From positions 2,586,001-2,650,000 of the forward strand of contig NZ_CP106881.1 in assembly GCF_023634805.2 (NCBI RefSeq): DNA of 64,000 nt. The letters are read 5' to 3'. The notes below the pieces were generated by a model that saw only the letters and a program-made list of their open reading frames with translations, was not told where the DNA came from and did not search any database. The position numbers were made by a program, and so were the translations under genes. The DNA is from Comamonas endophytica (lineage in GTDB: Bacteria; Pseudomonadota; Gammaproteobacteria; Burkholderiales; Burkholderiaceae_C). Shown in pieces: positions 9,226-16,216 of this stretch (its first letter is position 1; every line of letters starts with the position of its first letter).

Positions 9226-9846
9226 TCAGGTGATATTGAGCGACTCGAAGGTATCGGACCGCGCGCTTCGCTGGGCCGCATACTTCAGGCGCTGGGCGTG
9301 AATGATCGCTTTCAGGTCGAAAAGCGCAGTCTCGAACAACTCGTTGATTATAACGAAGTCGAACTTTTGCACCTGGGCCATTTCCTGGGAAGCGTTCTTC
9401 AGGCGCAGCTCGATGACTTCGGGGCTGTCCTCGCCGCGGTTTTCCAGGCGTGCGCGCAGCTCTTCCCAGCTGGGCGGCAGGATGAAGATCAGCACCGCCT
9501 CGGGAAAGGCGCTCTTGACCTGCAGCGCGCCCTGGTAGTCGATCTCGAGCAGCACGTCGGCGCCGCCGGCCAGGCGTTCGGCCAGCGCGCGCTTGGAGGT
9601 GCCATAGCGCTTGCCATGCACGTTGGCCCATTCCAGGAACGCCTGGTTGGCGACCATCGCGTCGAATTCCTGCTCGGAGGCAAAGAAGTATTCACGGCCG
9701 TGCTTTTCCTGGCCGCGCGGCGCGCGCGTGGTGTGCGAGACCGAGGGCGAGACATGGGCGTCGAGCTCGCGCAGGGCCTTGACCAGGCTGGACTTGCCGG
9801 CCCCACTGGGGGCGGCGACGACAAAGAGATTTCCGGTGTGTTGCAT
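9226..9846 (-). CDS. gmk: Guanylate kinase
   Basis: A 206-residue enzyme phosphorylating GMP to GDP with ATP. The P-loop '[17 protein letters not shown]' is at residues 9-25 and the GMP-binding '[21 protein letters not shown]' near 36-56. '[13 protein letters not shown]' (Walker B-like) and the lid segment '[16 protein letters not shown]' follow. It heads the gmk-rpoZ unit and is separated from yicC upstream by a terminator. Confidence 0.97.
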   Translation of the reverse strand: MQHTGNLFVVAAPSGAGKSSLVKALRELDAHVSPSVSHTTRAPRGQEKHGREYFFASEQEFDAMVANQAFLEWANVHGKRYGTSKRALAERLAGGADVLLEIDYQGALQVKSAFPEAVLIFILPPSWEELRARLENRGEDSPEVIELRLKNASQEMAQVQKFDFVIINELFETALFDLKAIIHAQRLKYAAQRSARSDTFESLNIT

Positions 9847-9879
9847 AAGCGGTGGTGCGCCGGGTTCGGGCGCCCTTGT

Positions 9880-9901
9880 AAAAAGGGCGCTTGCGCGCCC
9901 T
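9880..9901 (-). terminator. Rho-independent terminator after yicC
   Basis: On the minus strand AGGGCGC pairs with GCGCCCT around a GCAA loop and is followed by five T. It lies 13 bases after the yicC stop and ends that transcript before gmk. Confidence 0.8.
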
Positions 9902-9913
9902 GTGGAATGTGGT

Positions 9914-10825
9914 TTATTCGATGTTCTGCACCTGCTCGCGCATCTGCTCGATCAGGACCTTCATGTCGACGCTGATGCGCGTGAGCTCGAGCGCCGCGGA
10001 CTTCGAACCCAGCGTGTTGGCTTCGCGGTGCAGCTCCTGGATCAGGAAATCGAGGCGCTTGCCGATCTCGCCACCCTTCTTGAGCAGGCGCTCGATCTCC
10101 TCGAGATGCGAGTCCAGGCGCGTGACTTCCTCGGCCACGTCGATGCGGATGGCGAAGGCCGTGGCTTCGGTCAGCGCGCGGTCCTGCGCCGCCTCGGGCG
10201 CGACCGCGCCTTCGGCCAGCGCCATGGCCTCCTTCCAGCGCTCGACGAAGCGCTGGCGCTGCTGCTCGACCAGCTGCGGGATCAGCGGCGTGGCGGACTG
10301 CGCGAGCGCGCGCAGCTGCTGGAGCCGGTCGTGCAGCATGTCGGCCAGGCGCTGGCCTTCGCGGGCGCGGGCCTGGACCAGGGATTCCAGCGCCTGCGCG
10401 GCCAGCGCGGGCAGCACGGCGCCCCAGTTCTGGCCGCGGTCGCCGTCGCCGGCGCTGCACAGGCGCAGCGCGTCGGCCACGCTCAGCGGGCGCGCATCGG
10501 GAAGCCAGGACTGGACGGCGTCCTGCGCCGTGATCAGGCGCTGCAGTTGCTGAGGGGAGGGCTGGGACAAGACGCCACCGTCCTCGGATTCGATGGCGGC
10601 GCGGACTTCGACCTTGCCGCGCTTGAGGCGTGAGGTCAGCAGCGTGCGCAGGGCCGGCTCGTGCACCCGCAGTTCGTCGGGCAGACGGAACGACAGGTCG
10701 AGAAAGCGGCTGTTGACCGAACGGATCTCAAGGCCGAGCCGCCGCTTGCCGATGGGCGCTTCAGCACCCTCGGCAGACGCGCCGTGCTGGGCGCTGGCGT
10801 ATCCGGTCATGCTGTAAACTGACAT
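9914..10825 (-). CDS. YicC/YloC family endoribonuclease
   Basis: A 303-residue YicC homologue; members of this family have been shown to cleave RNA. The start '[15 protein letters not shown]' matches the family N-terminus (SMTGxA). '[22 protein letters not shown]' and the C-terminal '[17 protein letters not shown]', '[22 protein letters not shown]' and '[16 protein letters not shown]' are diagnostic. The ATG at 10825 was preferred to one eight codons upstream because it gives the conserved start. It is divergent from the kinase gene. Confidence 0.93.
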   Translation of the reverse strand: MSVYSMTGYASAQHGASAEGAEAPIGKRRLGLEIRSVNSRFLDLSFRLPDELRVHEPALRTLLTSRLKRGKVEVRAAIESEDGGVLSQPSPQQLQRLITAQDAVQSWLPDARPLSVADALRLCSAGDGDRGQNWGAVLPALAAQALESLVQARAREGQRLADMLHDRLQQLRALAQSATPLIPQLVEQQRQRFVERWKEAMALAEGAVAPEAAQDRALTEATAFAIRIDVAEEVTRLDSHLEEIERLLKKGGEIGKRLDFLIQELHREANTLGSKSAALELTRISVDMKVLIEQMREQVQNIE

Positions 10826-10899
10826 TGGACTTTTGATGGTTGCTTGCAATCCACCGATTATCCGGGTTCCGCTCCAGTCACGAGGTTTACCCGTAAAAA

Positions 10900-11913
10900 A
10901 TGTCTTCCAAGAACAAGCCCGCGCCCTTGCCCATCGATAGCATGATAGGGGGCTATCGCATCTTGCGGCGGCTCGCGGCCGGGGGCTTCGGGGTGGTCTA
11001 CCTGGCGCTGGACGGCGCGGGCCAGCAGGTGGCGATCAAGGAATACCTGCCGGCGTCGCTGGCGCTGCGCGAGCCCGGCGAGCGCCTGCCGCGCGTGCTG
11101 CCCGAGAAGCTCTCGCTCTACCGGCTGGGGCTGAAGAGCTTTTTCGAGGAGGGGCGCTCGCTGGCGCAGCTGTCGCACCCCTCGGTGGTCAGCGTGCTCA
11201 ATTTCTTCCGCGAGAACGAGACCGTCTACATGGTCATGAATTACCTCGAGGGCGCGAACCTGCAGGAATTCATTCTCACGGCGCGCGACCTGAAGACCGC
11301 CAAGGTGCTGCGCGAGTCCACCATCCGCTCGCTGTTCGACGAGGTGCTGCGCGGCCTGCGCATCGTGCACCAGCACAAGATGCTGCATCTGGACATCAAG
11401 CCGGCGAACATCTTCATCACCGACGACGACCGCGCCGTGCTGATCGATTTCGGCGCGGCGCGCGAGGTGCTGTCCAAGGAGGGCAGCTTCATCCGCCCGA
11501 TGTACACACCCGGCTTTGCCGCGCCCGAGATGTACCGCCGCGGCGAGGCCATGGGGCCGTGGACGGACATCTACGCCATCGGCGCCTGCATCTACGCGTG
11601 CATGCAGGGCGTGCCGCCGCACGCGGCGCCGCAGCGCCAGGAAAAGGACCGCCTGGCCCAGAGCCTGGCACGGCTGCGCGGGGTGTATTCGGACAGGCTG
11701 ATCGAGATCGTCGAGTGGTGCATGGCGTCCGACCCGAAGGCGCGGCCGCAGTCGGTGTTCGCGCTGCAAAAGGAGCTCAACCGCGAGGGCGAGCGGCGCC
11801 ACACGCGGCTGAGCATGGCCGAGAAAATGCGCCTGCAGCTCGGCGCGCTGGTCGGCGACACGCGCCGCAGCAGGCAGAAGATCGGTGGGGCGCGCGACGC
11901 GCCGCGGCCATGA
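10900..11913 (+). CDS. Ser/Thr protein kinase (Hanks type)
   Basis: A 337-residue soluble protein kinase with a domain at about residues 17-285. The nucleotide loop reads 'LAAGGFGVVYLA' (first Gly replaced by Ala). The ATP-binding Lys is in 'QQVAIKEYLP' and the helix-C Glu in 'FFEEGRSLAQLSHP'. The catalytic loop 'LHLDIKPANIFI' has L in place of the HRD arginine, so it is a non-RD kinase. 'LIDFGAAR' is the DFG motif and 'YTPGFAAPEMY' the activation segment end. No membrane segment or sensor domain is visible. Its stop overlaps the start of a PP2C phosphatase (ATGA), indicating a matched kinase-phosphatase pair. Confidence 0.93.
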   Translation: MSSKNKPAPLPIDSMIGGYRILRRLAAGGFGVVYLALDGAGQQVAIKEYLPASLALREPGERLPRVLPEKLSLYRLGLKSFFEEGRSLAQLSHPSVVSVLNFFRENETVYMVMNYLEGANLQEFILTARDLKTAKVLRESTIRSLFDEVLRGLRIVHQHKMLHLDIKPANIFITDDDRAVLIDFGAAREVLSKEGSFIRPMYTPGFAAPEMYRRGEAMGPWTDIYAIGACIYACMQGVPPHAAPQRQEKDRLAQSLARLRGVYSDRLIEIVEWCMASDPKARPQSVFALQKELNREGERRHTRLSMAEKMRLQLGALVGDTRRSRQKIGGARDAPRP

Positions 11914-12812
11914 GATTCTCGGTGTTCCAGCTCAGCCGGCGCGGCGCGCGTGCGCGCAACGAGGATCGCATGGGCTACGCCTACACGCGCCAAGCCTGCC
12001 TGGTGGTGCTGGCCGATGGCATGGGGGGGCACCCCGGCGGAGAGATCGCGGCGCAGATCGCGGTGCGCAGCATGCTGGCGCGGTTCGAGGCGCAGGCAAA
12101 CCCGCGGCTGTCCGATGCGCCGGCCTTCCTGGCCGCGGCGCTGCTGCAGGCGCACGGGCAGATCCTGCACCACGCGCGCACGCATGGCCTGGCCGAGGCG
12201 CCGCGCACCACGCTGGTCGCGGCACTGCTGCAGCAGGGGCAGGCGCACTGGATCCACTGCGGCGATTCGCGCCTGTACCTGGCGCGCGGCGGGGTGCTGC
12301 AGGCGCGCACGCACGACCATTCCCACCACGGGATGGCCGAGCGCGCGCAGCAGCCGCTGCCCAAGGTCAGCCGCAATCTGCTGTTCACCTGCCTGGGCGC
12401 GCCATCGGAGCCGATATTCGACCAGGCCGGGCCCTGGACGCTGGCGCAGGGCGACCGCCTGCTGCTGTGCTCGGACGGCCTGTGGGAGCCCTTGGCCGAG
12501 GCCGAGTTGCTGGCAGGCCTGGGGCAGGGGCCAGTATCCCTTTGCGTGCCACGGCTGGTGGATGCGGCGCTGCAGCGCGCGGGCGCAAGCAGCGACAATG
12601 TCACCGCGATCGCGCTGGAATGGGAAACGCCTGGCGCGCCGGCGGCGCCGGGCGGCATTTCCACCGAGGCGTCCGAAGGCGATGCCTTCAGGTCGACGCT
12701 GCAGTTCGACACGCTGGCGGCGCCCGAGGACGAGCTCAGCGAAGCCGCCATCGAGCGCAAGATCGCCGAAATCAACGCCGCCATCCGCCGCCCGGGCGAG
12801 CGCCGGCGCTGA
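11910..12812 (+). CDS. PP2C-type Ser/Thr phosphatase
   Basis: A 300-residue PPM/PP2C phosphatase, presumably opposing the kinase encoded just upstream. The metal-binding motifs are 'ARNEDRMGYA' near residue 15, 'LVVLADGMGGHPGGEIAA' near 31, 'WIHCGDSRLYL' near 113 and 'LLLCSDGLWE', with 'SSDNVTAIALEW' closing the catalytic core near residue 235. A C-terminal tail of about 60 residues, rich in Ala, Glu and Asp, follows and is not part of the fold. The ATG at 11910 shares ATGA with the kinase stop, so translation is probably coupled. Confidence 0.93.
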   Translation: MRFSVFQLSRRGARARNEDRMGYAYTRQACLVVLADGMGGHPGGEIAAQIAVRSMLARFEAQANPRLSDAPAFLAAALLQAHGQILHHARTHGLAEAPRTTLVAALLQQGQAHWIHCGDSRLYLARGGVLQARTHDHSHHGMAERAQQPLPKVSRNLLFTCLGAPSEPIFDQAGPWTLAQGDRLLLCSDGLWEPLAEAELLAGLGQGPVSLCVPRLVDAALQRAGASSDNVTAIALEWETPGAPAAPGGISTEASEGDAFRSTLQFDTLAAPEDELSEAAIERKIAEINAAIRRPGERRR

Positions 12813-12828
12813 AAACCCTGTTGCCACC

Positions 12829-12854
12829 GGAAGGCGCGCCTGGCGCGGCCTTCC
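12829..12854. other. GC-rich hairpin between the phosphatase and rdgB
   Basis: GGAAGG-CGCGCC pairs with GGCGCG-CCTTCC around a single T with one bulged G. There is no T run after it, so it is not a standard terminator; it may stabilise or partly separate the two cistrons. Confidence 0.45.
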
Positions 12855-12864
12855 CATTGAATCC

Positions 12865-13464
12865 ATGAAAATTGTCCTAGCCTCCAACAACCGCGGCAAG
12901 CTCGCCGAGCTGCAAGCCATGTTCGCCCCGCTGGGCGTGGAACTCGTGCGCCAGGGCGACCTGTTCGAGGGCGAGGCGCCCGAGCCGCACTGCACCTTCG
13001 TCGAGAACGCGCTGAGCAAGGCGCGCTTTGCCGCCGAGCGCTCGGGCCTGCCGGCGATCGCCGACGATGCCGGCATGTGTGTCGACCACTTCGGCGGCTT
13101 GCCGGGCGTCGATACCGCCTATTACTGCACGCAGTTCGGCTACGAGAAAAGCGATGCCAACAACGTGCGCGCGCTGCTCGAGCAGCTGCAGGGCGTGGAC
13201 AACCGCCGCGCCGCCATGGTCAGCACGCTGGTCGGCGTGCGCAGCCCGCGGGATCCCGAGCCGCTGATCGCCGTCGGCCGCATCCAGGCGCTGATCGCCC
13301 CCGAGCCGCGCGGCAGCAACGGCTTCGGCTTCGATCCGGTGCTGTTCCTGCCCGAGCTCGGCCAGACCTTTGCCGAGATGGAGCCCGCGCTCAAGCATGC
13401 GCACAGCCACCGCGGGCGGGCGACGCAGCAGATGCTGGCGCTGGTGCGCGAACGCTGGATGTGA
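12865..13464 (+). CDS. rdgB: XTP/dITP diphosphatase (RdgB/HAM1)
   Basis: A 199-residue house-cleaning pyrophosphatase that hydrolyses dITP and XTP to monophosphates and keeps deaminated purines out of nucleic acids. 'KIVLASNNRGKLAEL' at the N-terminus is the nucleotide-binding (S/T)xN(x)xK signature. 'FVENALSKARFAA', 'AIADDAGMCVDHFGGLPGV' (metal-binding D) and 'GSNGFGFDPVLFLPELGQTFAEM' follow in the family order. The stop overlaps the hemW start, so the two are probably coupled. Confidence 0.96.
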   Translation: MKIVLASNNRGKLAELQAMFAPLGVELVRQGDLFEGEAPEPHCTFVENALSKARFAAERSGLPAIADDAGMCVDHFGGLPGVDTAYYCTQFGYEKSDANNVRALLEQLQGVDNRRAAMVSTLVGVRSPRDPEPLIAVGRIQALIAPEPRGSNGFGFDPVLFLPELGQTFAEMEPALKHAHSHRGRATQQMLALVRERWM

Positions 13465-14717
13465 TGATGATCCCCATCGAACCCGCGGCTTCGGCGGCCG
13501 ACAGCGCGCCGGCGGTGCAGCGCGACATCCAGCACTACATGCGCCCCGGCACGCTGCAGCTGGGCAGCCTGCCGCCGCTGTCGCTGTACATCCATCTGCC
13601 CTGGTGCCTGAAGAAATGCCCGTATTGCGATTTCAACTCGCATGAATGGCGCAAGGGCGACGCGCAGTCCGGGCTGCCCGAGCAGCGCTATGTCGATGCG
13701 CTGATGGCCGACCTCGAGGCCGCGCTGCCGCTGATCTGGGGCCGCACGGTGCACAGCATCTTCATGGGTGGCGGCACGCCCAGCCTGTTCTCGCCCGCGG
13801 CCATCGACCGGCTGATCGCCGGGGTGCGCGCGCGCGTGCGCATGGAGCCGGACTGCGAGATCACGCTGGAGGCCAATCCCGGCACCTTCGAGAAGGACCG
13901 TTTCCGCGCCTACCGCGCGGCGGGCGTGACGCGGCTGTCGATTGGCGTGCAGAGCTTCGACGACCGCTTCCTGCAGGCGCTCGGGCGCGTGCATGACGGC
14001 GCGCAGGCGCGCGCCGCGGTGGACGAGGCCGCCGCGGCCTTCGAGACCTTCAATCTCGACATCATGTATGCGCTGCCGGGCCAGACGCTCGAGGATCTCG
14101 ACCGCGACCTGCAGACGGCGCTGTCCTTTGCGCCGCCGCACATCTCCATCTACCACCTGACGATCGAGCCCAACACCTATTTCGCGAAATTCCCGCCGGC
14201 CGTTCCCGAGGACGACACGGCCTATGCGATGCTGGACCGCATCAGCGAGACCACGGCGCTGGCGGGCATGCAGCGCTACGAGATTTCCGCCTATGCGAAA
14301 CCCGGGCATGCCTGCTTCCACAACACCAACTACTGGCAGTTCGGCGACTATCTGGGCATCGGCGCGGGCGCGCACAGCAAGCTGAGCTTTGCGCACCGCG
14401 TGGTGCGCCAGGTGCGCTTTCGCGACCCGGCGCGCTATATGGACCAGGCGCTGGCCGGCCATGCGCTGGCGCAGGACAACGAGGTGCGCCGCTCGGAGCT
14501 GCCTTTCGAGTACATGCTCAACGCGCTGCGCCTGCGCGAGGGTTTCAAGCTGCAGGACTATATGGAGCGCACGGGGCTGCCGCTGAGCTCCATTGCCAAG
14601 GGGCTGGAGACGGCCGAGCGCAAGGGGTTGATCACGCGCGAGCTGGGGCGCGTGGTGCCCACGGAGCGGGGGTTTGATTTCCTGAGCGATCTGCAGGAGT
14701 TATTTCTGGGGGATTGA
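13464..14717 (+). CDS. hemW: HemW-type radical SAM heme chaperone
   Basis: A 417-residue radical SAM protein of the HemW/HemN family. The cluster motif is C48-x3-C52-x2-C55 in 'CLKKCPYCDFNSH', where the final F-N-S-H is typical of HemW (heme chaperone) rather than the oxygen-independent coproporphyrinogen oxidase HemN. 'IFMGGGTPSLF', 'ITLEANPGTFEKDRF', 'RLSIGVQSFDD' and 'NLDIMYALPGQTLEDL' follow in order, and a HemN C-terminal domain ends the protein. The first of two adjacent ATGs overlaps the rdgB stop. Many HemW proteins were formerly annotated hemN. Confidence 0.94.
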   Translation: MMIPIEPAASAADSAPAVQRDIQHYMRPGTLQLGSLPPLSLYIHLPWCLKKCPYCDFNSHEWRKGDAQSGLPEQRYVDALMADLEAALPLIWGRTVHSIFMGGGTPSLFSPAAIDRLIAGVRARVRMEPDCEITLEANPGTFEKDRFRAYRAAGVTRLSIGVQSFDDRFLQALGRVHDGAQARAAVDEAAAAFETFNLDIMYALPGQTLEDLDRDLQTALSFAPPHISIYHLTIEPNTYFAKFPPAVPEDDTAYAMLDRISETTALAGMQRYEISAYAKPGHACFHNTNYWQFGDYLGIGAGAHSKLSFAHRVVRQVRFRDPARYMDQALAGHALAQDNEVRRSELPFEYMLNALRLREGFKLQDYMERTGLPLSSIAKGLETAERKGLITRELGRVVPTERGFDFLSDLQELFLGD

Positions 14718-14755
14718 GAGTGGGCGGGTGAACGGACGCCTTGGCCTTGAGGGCA

Positions 14756-14827
14756 GGCCGTTCACCCTTCGACGGGCTCAGGGCGAACGGAAATACCGTT
14801 CGTGCTGAGCTTGTCGAAGCATGGACG
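14756..14827. repeat. REP-like inverted pair between hemW and the I78 inhibitor gene
   Basis: Two elements face each other across five bases: CCCTTCGACGGGCTCAGG then GCGAACGG (ends 14790), and CCGTTCGTGCTGAGC then TTGTCGAAGC (14796-14820). Together they could fold into a long hairpin between two convergent genes. Confidence 0.8.
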
Positions 14828-14856
14828 TCCTGCCCTCAAGTTTCAGGCCGGACGTA

Positions 14857-15186
14857 TCAACCGCAGCGCACCGCCAGAATCCTTCCGGTCGCATCCACCT
14901 CCAGATTCACCCGCTCCGCATTGAATTCCTTGGTCGTCATCTGTCCCGGGTGAAGCACGCGGGCCATGGCCGCGCCCGAACGTTGGCGGGCCTGTTCGAG
15001 GTTCTGCGCGGTGTTGGTGCGGCCGACCAGGTTCTGCGCCGGCTGGGCATTGCAGATCTGCTTGGGCGCGGGAGCACGGTTGGCGCCGGCGCGGCCCTTG
15101 CTCCAGGGGGCGTCCATGCTGCTGCAGCCTGCAAGCAGCGCCAGTGCGGCGGCGGAAACGAAAAGGGGAGTAGTGCGCAGCGGCAT
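14857..15186 (-). CDS. I78-family peptidase inhibitor lipoprotein
   Basis: A 109-residue protein with a lipoprotein signal peptide: basic 'MPLRTTP', a hydrophobic stretch and the lipobox 'LLAGC', so it should be lipidated and anchored in the envelope. The mature part has the I78 inhibitor pattern 'NLVGR..NTAQNLEQARQRSGAAMARVLHPGQ', then 'MTTKEFNAERVNLEVDATGRILAVRCG'. Known I78 members inhibit serine proteases; the target here is unknown. The ATG at 15186 was chosen because it starts the signal peptide; it is preceded by GAGGAAT. Confidence 0.85.
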   Translation of the reverse strand: MPLRTTPLFVSAAALALLAGCSSMDAPWSKGRAGANRAPAPKQICNAQPAQNLVGRTNTAQNLEQARQRSGAAMARVLHPGQMTTKEFNAERVNLEVDATGRILAVRCG

Positions 15187-15282
15187 GGAGATTCCTCTGT
15201 GGATGGATGGGTTGCCAGCACCATAGCCCAAAGCGGCCGCAGTCGACGTCAGACGGCGGCTTGAAGGCACGGCGCCTGCCTG

Positions 15283-16023
15283 TCAGGCCAACAGATCCAT
15301 CTCGATGTGCGCGTAGTCGCCAAGATAGCGCAGCTGGGCCCAGTGCAGCATCTGGCCCCTGCGGTCGCAGGCCCAGCGCAGGGTCTGCAGCAACGGCGTG
15401 CCCAGCGCCACGCCCAGATGGGTCTGGATCAGTTCGTCCGCCGGGGCGATGCCCAGGCGCTGGCGGGCGCTGGCCAGCGGGCGCGGGCCGCGGGTCAGGG
15501 CCTCGACCACCGAGCGCTGCGCCAGCTGCGGCGCGATGCGTTCGTAGAGGCCTTGCTCCACATACATCTGGCTCAGGCAGAAAGGCTGGTCGCCGCAGCA
15601 GTGCAGGCCCAGCAGCCGCTGGTAGGCTGGCGCCAGCTCGCCCTCGCAGCCCATGCCGGCGGGAATCGCCGGCATGCAATGGGGTTCGCTCTCCAGCAGG
15701 CGGTAGCCGGTATGGCTGTGGAACAGCACCAGGTCCTTCCAGCTCGAGGGCAGCAGGAAGGAGGGCGGACGCGGAGGGGCGGCCACGACCTGGGTGCCGC
15801 CGCGCTTGCGCGTCTTGAGCAGGCCCTCGGCCACCAGGCTGCCCAGCGCCATGCGCACCGTCGTGCGCGAGGCGCAGTGCAGCGCTTCGAGCTGGTCCAC
15901 GGTGGGAATCGAGCCGCCCACGGGCCACTGGCCGGTGACGATCTTGTGGCGGAACAGGCCCGCGAGCTGCAGATAGCGTTTCTCCTGGGGCACGCGGGCA
16001 GCGGCGGAAGTCTCGGGCAGCAT
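15283..16023 (-). CDS. GntR/HutC-family transcriptional regulator
   Basis: A 246-residue regulator with an N-terminal GntR winged helix-turn-helix at about residues 15-80 ('KIVTGQWPVGGSIPTVDQLEALHCASRTTVRMALGSLVAEGLL'-like pattern) and a C-terminal UTRA effector domain ('VVEALTRGPRPLASARQRLGIAPADELIQ', 'LLQTLRWACDRRGQMLHWAQLRY'). It is divergent from the EF-hand membrane protein gene and may control it and itself. An AACTTAAGTT palindrome lies 36 bases before its start. The ligand is unknown. Confidence 0.88.
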   Translation of the reverse strand: MLPETSAAARVPQEKRYLQLAGLFRHKIVTGQWPVGGSIPTVDQLEALHCASRTTVRMALGSLVAEGLLKTRKRGGTQVVAAPPRPPSFLLPSSWKDLVLFHSHTGYRLLESEPHCMPAIPAGMGCEGELAPAYQRLLGLHCCGDQPFCLSQMYVEQGLYERIAPQLAQRSVVEALTRGPRPLASARQRLGIAPADELIQTHLGVALGTPLLQTLRWACDRRGQMLHWAQLRYLGDYAHIEMDLLA

Positions 16024-16058
16024 GGTGTGCTTGATGATCGATATTGTGCCGATTCTGG

Positions 16059-16068
16059 AACTTAAGTT
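16059..16068. promoter_or_regulatory. Candidate operator (AACTTAAGTT palindrome)
   Basis: A perfect 10-bp palindrome in the 193-base gap between the GntR-type regulator and the EF-hand gene, 36 bases upstream of the regulator start. GntR/HutC proteins bind short palindromes in this kind of position. The assignment is inference only. Confidence 0.3.
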
Positions 16069-16216
16069 ACAAAGCAGGCCCGGGGAAAACCCGTGGTTGC
16101 CGCAGCCTGCCCCGCAGGACTTTTACACTTGCCGCTTCGGGGCCGCAGGCAGCGGCCGGGGTTGGCTTGGAATCGGGCCGCGAATGCAACGGGCGCGGCC
16201 CGGGAACTGGAGTCGG

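Noticed and set aside
10900..12812. Part of a type VI secretion regulatory pair (PpkA/PppA)
   Set aside because: No secretion genes are nearby, and the kinase has no forkhead-partner or membrane segment.
16022..16216. Upstream extension of the EF-hand protein
   Set aside because: The extra 65 residues overlap the regulator start, are Arg/Gly/Pro-rich and lack a ribosome-binding site; the ATG at 16217 has one.
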